A DNA stretch of 64,000 bases from Chitinophaga niastensis. Lineage in GTDB: Bacteria > Bacteroidota > Bacteroidia > Chitinophagales > Chitinophagaceae. The DNA lies in NCBI RefSeq assembly GCF_003014755.1, contig NZ_PYAW01000002.1, forward strand, positions 1,302,001 through 1,366,000, read 5' to 3'. The notes under the pieces were generated by a model. It was not told the origin of the DNA. It searched no databases and was given only the letters and a program-made list of their open reading frames with translations. The position numbers and the translations under genes are program-made. Positions 58,079 through 64,000 of the stretch are shown piece after piece. Position 1 is the first letter of the stretch. The number at the start of each line of letters is the position of its first letter.

Positions 58079-59512
58079 TTAGTATCCCGGATTCTGTTTT
58101 AGATTAATACCATTTCTTATATCATCTGAAGGAATGGGATATAGTTGTTGATAGCTTTGCCATTTTCCACCACCTTTTTGCAAAGTAGCGTCATTCATTA
58201 CTGCATCCACGATATTGACTCTTTTTAAATCCAGCCAGCGGTATCCTTCTGTGAATAACTCAACCTGTCTTTCATGCATAACAGCAGATAATAGCTCAGT
58301 TTTTGTACTGGCGGCTGTATTATTAAGTCCCGCTCTATTACGAATTATATTCAGATCAGCAACTCCTTCACTTAATTTGTTTTGTTGTATCCTTGCCTCT
58401 GACCGTATTAAGAATTGTTCGGCCAGCCTAAGCATCATACTGTATTCTTTAATATCCCCTCCTGTTTGTATTTTATACTTATAGGGGAAGTAGTAAGTTG
58501 CGCCGGAAATAATAATGCTATCGACCCAATCTGTTCTTCGCTTATCTCCCGGCTCAAATACACTTAATTGCTGTTGACTTAAACTTACACCATTAATAGG
58601 GCTGGGTACATCTGTTAATATGAATGAATTCCCTTCATCTGTGTTATAACCGGTATTTCCCGGAGGCATTATTTCCCATATCGCTTCGTTGCTGTTAGCT
58701 AAAAAAACGTCATTAAGAGTATTAAGTAAAGAGAATGTTTGTGTATTATTTATCAGTATGGTACTCTGTGTTTCTGCATCCATATAGTCATTTGCATATA
58801 AATATGCCCGTGCAAGCAAAGCCGTGGCTACCCATTTTGTAGGTCTTACCCGATCTGTTGTAATAGCATTATGAGCATCTACATAATTATCGCCTAGTAA
58901 GTTTTGAGCATCCTTTAGATCAGCAATAATTTGTTGGTATACCTGAGTTTTTGTAGAGCGAAAGGCCTTTATATTTACGGTATAATCTATGCTTGTCACA
59001 ATGGGGATATCCCCATAGAGGTTCACCAGATAAAATTGCCAGAAAGCGCGTATGAATTTAGCTTCACCAGTTAATTGTTTTTTTACAGCAGCACTAACGC
59101 CAGTATTATTTTGAAGGCCTTCAATTACGGCATTGGCCTGGTAAATAAAATTGTATGAACTTATCCAGAAAAGGGAAGTAGCATTATTTTCAATGAGTGC
59201 ATTTTTATATGCATTGGCATATGAGGGATCTGCTGCGTAATTAATAAATTCATCTGAGGATAGTCCTGTAATTTTACAAATATCTCTTAGTGAAGACATT
59301 TGTGCATAAATAGCAGTTAGCGCGGCTGTAGCGGTACTGTTCTCACTGAAAACTGTTCCGGTTGCCAATTGTGTCTTGGGTACGCCAACATCTACAAATT
59401 TTTTGCACCCGGATTGAACTATCAATAAGGAGATTAGGCAAAAAACAAGGAATAACTGTTTTTTTGAATTGACTGTCTCTTTAAGATGTAGTACGGATTT
59501 ATATTGTTTCAT
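58079..59512 (-). CDS. SusD/RagB-family outer-membrane lipoprotein
   Basis: 477 residues, with the lipoprotein signal ending LLIVQSGCKKF. SusD features include TPR-like helices (TATAALTAIYAQM, LTGEAKFIRAFWQFYLVNLYGDIPIVTS) and the C-terminal RAEQFLIRSEARIQ...LNIIRNRAGL...ERQVELFTEGYRWLDLKR block. It caps the SusC channel and binds the nutrient. The gene lies 36 bp downstream of susC. The ligand cannot be told; the neighbours are thiol-redox proteins rather than glycosidases, which argues against a classical polysaccharide locus. Confidence 0.94.
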   Translation of the reverse strand: MKQYKSVLHLKETVNSKKQLFLVFCLISLLIVQSGCKKFVDVGVPKTQLATGTVFSENSTATAALTAIYAQMSSLRDICKITGLSSDEFINYAADPSYANAYKNALIENNATSLFWISSYNFIYQANAVIEGLQNNTGVSAAVKKQLTGEAKFIRAFWQFYLVNLYGDIPIVTSIDYTVNIKAFRSTKTQVYQQIIADLKDAQNLLGDNYVDAHNAITTDRVRPTKWVATALLARAYLYANDYMDAETQSTILINNTQTFSLLNTLNDVFLANSNEAIWEIMPPGNTGYNTDEGNSFILTDVPSPINGVSLSQQQLSVFEPGDKRRTDWVDSIIISGATYYFPYKYKIQTGGDIKEYSMMLRLAEQFLIRSEARIQQNKLSEGVADLNIIRNRAGLNNTAASTKTELLSAVMHERQVELFTEGYRWLDLKRVNIVDAVMNDATLQKGGGKWQSYQQLYPIPSDDIRNGINLKQNPGY

Positions 59513-59548
59513 ATTTTCTTTTTATGGAGAGAGTAATTCTTTTTTGTA

Positions 59549-62500
59549 TTAAAGAGATACTTGTATGCCAGCTGTCATCATTCTTAACGGTGGCAAACCC
59601 AGTCTTTGTGTTTCCGGATCTAATCCCTTATAACCAGTTATGGTGAACAGATTCTGGCCTTGTAAGTAGATTCTTATATTTTGAAGGTGTACCCGTTGCA
59701 GCCAGTTCGTGGGTAGGGCATAAGAAACAGATAAGTTTTTCAAACGTATAAAGGAAGCATCAACAATGTTGGCATCACTATTAGTATACCAAACTCGAGC
59801 TGGATCAGCTGGACCGGTGCCCGTTGAAAATTGTTGGATATTGGTTATATCACCTTTTGTTTGCCACCTTTTTAAATTATCGATTGGCACATTCTGATTA
59901 ACAAACCCTGCTACAGATGGAAAAAATCCCAGGAAATCATTTCCTGTCTGTTTTACAAATTGAAGGAAAATGTCGAGTTGAAAGCCTTTGTATGAAAAAC
60001 TATTCTGCATTCCCCCAAAAAATTTTTGAGTTAGCTCTTTTGCTATTATACGGTCGTCGTAAGTAATTGAGCCATCCTTATTAACATCCCTCACTGTATA
60101 TAAACCTATTTCAGGATCAACCCCTGTATACTGATAGTATTTTCTGCTGAAAAGAGACTGACCAATTGTATAGATTCTATTGTAAGGCGACCCTTCGAAG
60201 TTAGTATAGCTGATGAGCTTATTACGCGGAATACTGAGGTTGATAAGTGTTTTCCATGTAAAATTTTTCAATTTTATATTGTTGGTATTTAATTCAAATT
60301 CAAAACCACTGTTTTGTACAGTAGCAGGTAAGTTATATTGAACAGATGAAAAACCGGCAATATTTGGAAGAGCGTAGCCAACCAATTGATTACCTGTTCG
60401 GTTGCGATAGTAACTGGCATTAAAAAATATTCTGTCGTTCATAAAACCTGTTTCCAAACCTAATTCCATTTTTCTGACAAGCTCCCATCCAAAATCGGGA
60501 TTAGGTATTCTGGTAGGATAGAGTCCTGCCAAACCTTGATATAGATTATAATTTGGTTGATAGGTACTTAAATATTGATAATCGGGTGTTTGGTCATTAC
60601 CAGTAGTGCCGTAGCTTGCCCTGATTTTTCCAAAGCTTAAAAAAGGAAGGCTGTTTTTTATCCAATCTTCCTGTGAGAAAATCCATGCAGCTCCCACTGC
60701 CCCAAAATTACCAAATTGCCTGCCTGGCCCAAAACGACTGCTACCATCCCGTCTGGCAGTTAAGTCAATCAGGTATTTTTCCTTCCAATTGTAATTAATG
60801 CGTCCAAAAATGGCATTGTACCGGTATTTTGTATAATTATTTCCTGCTATTCTTGTTGTAGTAGCAGCGGAAACATTTTGAATTAAAGCATCACTTGAAA
60901 AATCTGAAGCGTAGTGGCCAATAGAGTTTTGTAAATTTTGTTGAAAGGTGGATCCAATTAATATTTCTAATTTATTTTTCCCAATACTTTTTACATAATT
61001 GATTTGTGGCTCAATAATCCAGTTTTTTAGATCGTTCGTTCCAAATGAATTACTTCTGAGAAAAGTTATATTACCATAAGAAGGAGGGTAGGCACTCAAA
61101 GGTGTTTGAATGGTTTGATTCATTTGAATATGCGTGAAACCCAAACTACTTCTTATCACCAATCCGGGGAGTAGTTCATAATTAAGACCTAAGTTGCTGA
61201 TAAGGTTATCTGTAACTGCCTGCGCATGTATTAAAGTGGCCCCTAAAGGATTGATAAAAGTATTATTCTGCCAGTTTAAGTTACCTGCAGCATCATGCAA
61301 AACAGGTGCATCAGGTGCGAGGCTAATATTACCTGTAAAATCAGTACTGGGCAAATTACTGTCGTCATTGACATAACTGCCCGAAAAATTTAAGCGAAAC
61401 TTTTCATTGATGGATGAATGTGTTAAGTTTATATGCAGTGAAGCTTTTTGGTTATAATAATCACCAGGGTATACCGTAGTTTGTTTGCTATATCCTCCTC
61501 CAATTATAAACTGTGTATGCTGGTTCCCACCTGATAATGATGTTTGGATATTGGTAAATTTAGCTGTTCCGCCGATCAGCACCTTTTGCCAGTTAGTATA
61601 GTGGGTAGTATCCCAGGCACCATTAATATCATAATCACTTGAGCCTGGTATTACACCATCATTTTTAAAAGCTTCATGCCGCATCTCCAGGTATTGTTGC
61701 GTATTTAACAGCTTCATCATATGAGGCACCTGGCCATTACCTGTAGAAATATTCAGATCAAATTTAGTTTTGCCTGCTTTCCCTTTTTTTGTGGTGATGA
61801 GAATAACTCCGTTTGCTCCCCTAGAGCCATAGATAGCGGTAGCATCTGCATCTTTCAGTACATCAATCCTTTCAATATCCGCTGGGTTCAAACTATTAAA
61901 AGGACTCAGCCCTCCTCCCTGATCAGGAGGGCCTCCCACTGCCCCTCCACCGAAATCCGGACTTGTTAAGGTCGTTGAAGTATAAGGTATGCCATCAACA
62001 ATGTATAACGGATCATTTCCATTTGCGATACTGTTTTGTCCCCGAAGCCTGACAGTAAGTCCTGCTCCCGGAATACCTGATGATTGCGTAATGTAAAGGC
62101 CAGAGACTCTGCCTTGTAGTGCCATAATCGGATCTGTTACAGGTTGCTTCTCTATGTCTTCCGCTTTTACAGTGCTTACACTACCCGTATTAAATCTTTT
62201 CGTAGTGGCGCCATAAGCTATAACTACCATCTCATCTAAATTCCCTATTATTTTTTTCAGGATCACTTTAAAATTCTGCTTAACCTTTACATGTAATTCC
62301 TGTGGCTCATAGCTGGTATAACTAATTCTGAGATTAGCATTATCAGGGACATTGCTAAGAAAGAATCTCCCTTCCGCATCCGCACTGGTACCTAATGGGG
62401 TGCCTTTCACTAAAACCGTCGCACCAGGTAGCGGAGCCCCCTCTTCATCTACGATTTTTCCACTGATAGCCGATGACCTTATGGTGTCTTTTGATCCTAC

Positions 62501-62860
62501 CGGTGCGTTTTCTTTTTTTTCGGCATCATTATTTTTTCGCAGATAAATATTCTTATCTATGTATTTCCATGCTAATCCTTTAGGATGCAATAACGCTGAC
62601 ATCACCGAGTTTAACGGTAGATTTTCATATCGAACCGTTACCTTCTCATTGACGTTTAGTTCATTGTCAATGTAATTAAAGCGCATATCAGTTTGCTTTT
62701 CAATGTTCTTCAGCACTGATCTTAGTGGTGTGTTATTGGCGAAAACAGTAATTTTCTGATCTCCTGTTTCCTGTGCTGCCAAAGGAGAGTAAAAGTGCAG
62801 TGAGACGACTAATGCCGCTAACACAAATACAATATGCCTGGTTTTAAAAATGATTCCCAT
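59549..62860 (-). CDS. SusC/RagA-family TonB-dependent outer-membrane transporter with STN domain
   Basis: 1103 residues. Signal peptide (IVFVLAALVVSLHFYSPLAAQ), an STN domain at about 35-110 (ITVFANNTPLRSVLKNIEKQTDMRFNY), a carboxypeptidase-regulatory-like domain at about 130-215 (ISGKIVDEEGAPLPGATVLVKGTPLGTSADAEGRF), a plug at about 220-370 (PVTDPIMALQGRVSGLYITQ...NDPLYIVDGIPY...IERIDVLKDADATAIYGSRGANGVILITTK) and a beta-barrel. The STN domain is the part that talks to FecR-type anti-sigma factors; such a pair is encoded divergently at 63288 onward. It is the first gene of the minus-strand operon. Confidence 0.95.
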   Translation of the reverse strand: MGIIFKTRHIVFVLAALVVSLHFYSPLAAQETGDQKITVFANNTPLRSVLKNIEKQTDMRFNYIDNELNVNEKVTVRYENLPLNSVMSALLHPKGLAWKYIDKNIYLRKNNDAEKKENAPVGSKDTIRSSAISGKIVDEEGAPLPGATVLVKGTPLGTSADAEGRFFLSNVPDNANLRISYTSYEPQELHVKVKQNFKVILKKIIGNLDEMVVIAYGATTKRFNTGSVSTVKAEDIEKQPVTDPIMALQGRVSGLYITQSSGIPGAGLTVRLRGQNSIANGNDPLYIVDGIPYTSTTLTSPDFGGGAVGGPPDQGGGLSPFNSLNPADIERIDVLKDADATAIYGSRGANGVILITTKKGKAGKTKFDLNISTGNGQVPHMMKLLNTQQYLEMRHEAFKNDGVIPGSSDYDINGAWDTTHYTNWQKVLIGGTAKFTNIQTSLSGGNQHTQFIIGGGYSKQTTVYPGDYYNQKASLHINLTHSSINEKFRLNFSGSYVNDDSNLPSTDFTGNISLAPDAPVLHDAAGNLNWQNNTFINPLGATLIHAQAVTDNLISNLGLNYELLPGLVIRSSLGFTHIQMNQTIQTPLSAYPPSYGNITFLRSNSFGTNDLKNWIIEPQINYVKSIGKNKLEILIGSTFQQNLQNSIGHYASDFSSDALIQNVSAATTTRIAGNNYTKYRYNAIFGRINYNWKEKYLIDLTARRDGSSRFGPGRQFGNFGAVGAAWIFSQEDWIKNSLPFLSFGKIRASYGTTGNDQTPDYQYLSTYQPNYNLYQGLAGLYPTRIPNPDFGWELVRKMELGLETGFMNDRIFFNASYYRNRTGNQLVGYALPNIAGFSSVQYNLPATVQNSGFEFELNTNNIKLKNFTWKTLINLSIPRNKLISYTNFEGSPYNRIYTIGQSLFSRKYYQYTGVDPEIGLYTVRDVNKDGSITYDDRIIAKELTQKFFGGMQNSFSYKGFQLDIFLQFVKQTGNDFLGFFPSVAGFVNQNVPIDNLKRWQTKGDITNIQQFSTGTGPADPARVWYTNSDANIVDASFIRLKNLSVSYALPTNWLQRVHLQNIRIYLQGQNLFTITGYKGLDPETQRLGLPPLRMMTAGIQVSL

Positions 62861-63287
62861 AATTGCCTTTTAAAAGGATGGATTGAGTAAATGAGATTGG
62901 TTTTATCACATTGATCACTTTGAGGGGAAAGCTTATACCAGATTATAATAATGTTAGCAGCCGGTATAGATTGACTACTTATGCATATACTGAAAAACAT
63001 CACAGATACACTTGTTGGTCGGTTATGAAAGCCGAGAGAAGCATTTTGGTAATATTCATGACACATCTTTTCTTAACAGCATTGGGAAATATTACTTGCT
63101 ATATAGAAGGAACCGATTAATGCGGCAGGTACTATTCGCCATCCATCTTTTTTTAAGCGACACAAAAAACCATTTTTCCTTAACATCCGATTTACGAAAT
63201 CCCAAAGAATATTAATTTAATTGCAGCGTAACAAATTTTAAAACCATTATCCTGCTCTGAGCATCTGATAGCAAGAAAATATTTGTC
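62861..63287. other. Divergent intergenic region between susC and the sigma-factor gene
   Basis: 427 bp holding the start regions of both directions. Short open frames of 67-82 codons cross it on both strands, but none has a family pattern or a convincing start. No exact TAnnTTTG box was found on either strand. Confidence 0.4.
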
Positions 63288-63851
63288 ATGTTAGTAGCAT
63301 TAACTGAAACGCCGATGCATGAAATAAGTGATAATGAATTATTTAATCTTGTAAAGGCAGGAAAGGAAGCCGCTTTTTCTACCCTGGTAAACCGCTACCA
63401 GGAGCTGCTTTTTATGGAAGCATACAGAACCCTGCAGCGTGAGGATGAAGCCCACGATGCCGTGCAGGAGGTATTTGTCTGGCTCTGGCTGAAGAAGGGA
63501 TCTGTACAAATACAATCATCTTTACGGAATTACTTGTATGGGGCAATAAGAAACCATTGCCTGAACATTATCAGAGCACATAATAAAACCAGGAAACGTA
63601 AACAACAGTATACATATATAAAGGATACACTTGTTAATCCAACAGATCTGGAGAATAAAGAGTTGGGACGACAACTACGTCATGCCATCAATAATATTGC
63701 TCCCGCCAGTCGCGCTGTTTTTGAAATGCAATACCTGGAAGGTATCAGTCAGAAAGAAATTGCCATCAGAAGAGGAATTGGTTTGCAAACGGTTAAGAAC
63801 CAGGTTTTGACAGCGCTTAAAGAACTCCGTATCAGTTTAAGAAAAGCATAA
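63288..63851 (+). CDS. ECF-type RNA polymerase sigma factor
   Basis: 187 residues. Region 2 (FSTLVNRYQELLFMEAYRTLQREDEAHDAVQEVFVWLWLKKG) and region 4 (ISQKEIAIRRGIGLQTVKNQVLTALKELR) are clear. It belongs to the Bacteroidota ECF type that pairs with FecR anti-sigma factors and STN-containing SusC proteins. The start at ATG 63288 gives MLVALTETPMHEISDNELF; ATG 63315 is an alternative closer to the usual family length. Confidence 0.93.
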   Translation: MLVALTETPMHEISDNELFNLVKAGKEAAFSTLVNRYQELLFMEAYRTLQREDEAHDAVQEVFVWLWLKKGSVQIQSSLRNYLYGAIRNHCLNIIRAHNKTRKRKQQYTYIKDTLVNPTDLENKELGRQLRHAINNIAPASRAVFEMQYLEGISQKEIAIRRGIGLQTVKNQVLTALKELRISLRKA

Positions 63852-63900
63852 TTAATAATTTATTAATCTTAATAGTACCTTACTCTGGTTTTTGTTCCTT

Positions 63901-64000
63901 ATGCATAGGATGACGATGAATATAGATAAAGAATATCTTATCCAATTGGTACTTTTTGAGATTTCAGGAAATATCGGGGAGGATGAAAAGACTTATTTGC
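63901..64000 (+). CDS. FecR-family anti-sigma factor, N-terminal fragment (cut by window end)
   Basis: An open frame from ATG 63901 to the end of the window (MHRMTMNIDKEYLIQLVLFE, then ISGNIGEDEKTYL), 49 bp after the sigma-factor stop. The pattern of a short helix followed by GNIGEDEKTYL matches the N-terminus of FecR anti-sigma factors, and the position after an ECF sigma gene is the usual one. Only 33 codons are visible, and the start may be 63910 or 63916. Confidence 0.65.
   Translation, partial: MHRMTMNIDKEYLIQLVLFEISGNIGEDEKTYL

Noticed and set aside
62911-63215. Short open frames between susC and the sigma-factor gene
   Set aside because: No family pattern, mutually overlapping in different frames and strands, and in the expected promoter region.
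1-64000. CRISPR arrays, tRNA/rRNA genes, insertion sequences, phage attachment sites
   Set aside because: None seen: no regular spacer repeats, no transposase, integrase or structural RNA pattern. The only sizeable repeats are the PKS domains, the peptide units and the element at 35999-36212.

Overview
The window comes from a Bacteroidota genome, most likely a Chitinophaga-like member of the Chitinophagaceae. The signs are a SusC/SusD pair with an N-terminal STN domain, a divergent ECF sigma factor followed by a FecR-type anti-sigma gene, a UpxY-type NusG paralogue, near-absence of Shine-Dalgarno sequences, and a TTG-N20-TAnnTTTG promoter of the Bacteroidota type in front of an ada gene. I cannot name the species.

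Region 1 (1-35765) is the downstream part of a trans-acyltransferase polyketide synthase (trans-AT PKS). Four co-directional giant genes, 8-11 bp apart, encode, in order: [KS end]-DH-KR-ACP | KS-ACP | KS-KR-ACP | KS-KR-ACP | KS-ACP-ACP // KS-KR-ACP-KS0 // DH-ACP-KS-DH-KR-ACP-KS-KR-ACP-KS0 // DH-ACP-KS0-ACP-TE. No module has an integrated AT. Two modules are split exactly between a non-elongating KS0 and its DH, and the two split bimodules look like copies of one another. Region 2 (35766-44874) carries the trans-acting partners: a NusG/UpxY-like antiterminator, an AT-enoylreductase fusion, an AT homologue with acyl-hydrolase features, an unknown 96-aa protein, and a complete beta-branching cassette (free ACP, decarboxylating KS, HMG synthase, ECH1, ECH2). 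The cassette should act on the tandem Trp-flagged ACPs at the end of the first PKS. The inferred product has a beta-branch followed by several consecutive double bonds and is released by a thioesterase; the window begins inside the assembly line, so the starter end is unseen. A clear terminator closes the cluster at 44904.

Region 3 (45020-50073) holds ordinary accessory genes: a beta-helix protein and a SAM methyltransferase on the minus strand, an Ada-type DNA repair regulator with its own promoter and strong hairpin terminator, and an AraC-family regulator.

Region 4 (50407-55939) is the most unusual part: a MauE-like redox membrane protein, a thioredoxin-fold lipoprotein, a class III lanthipeptide synthetase-like protein (LanKC), and three tandemly duplicated genes for 82-84-residue peptides. 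The peptides share a near-identical hydrophobic leader and a Cys/Thr-rich C-terminal half. Each peptide gene has a hairpin just before its start codon, and the third copy carries a compensatory base-pair change. I propose this as a candidate modified-peptide system without a dedicated exporter.

Region 5 (56046-64000) converges on it from the other strand: TlpA-like thioredoxin, DsbD N-terminal-domain protein, SusD and SusC (a probable nutrient or peptide uptake operon with thiol chemistry), then a divergent sigma factor and the start of a FecR gene cut by the window edge.
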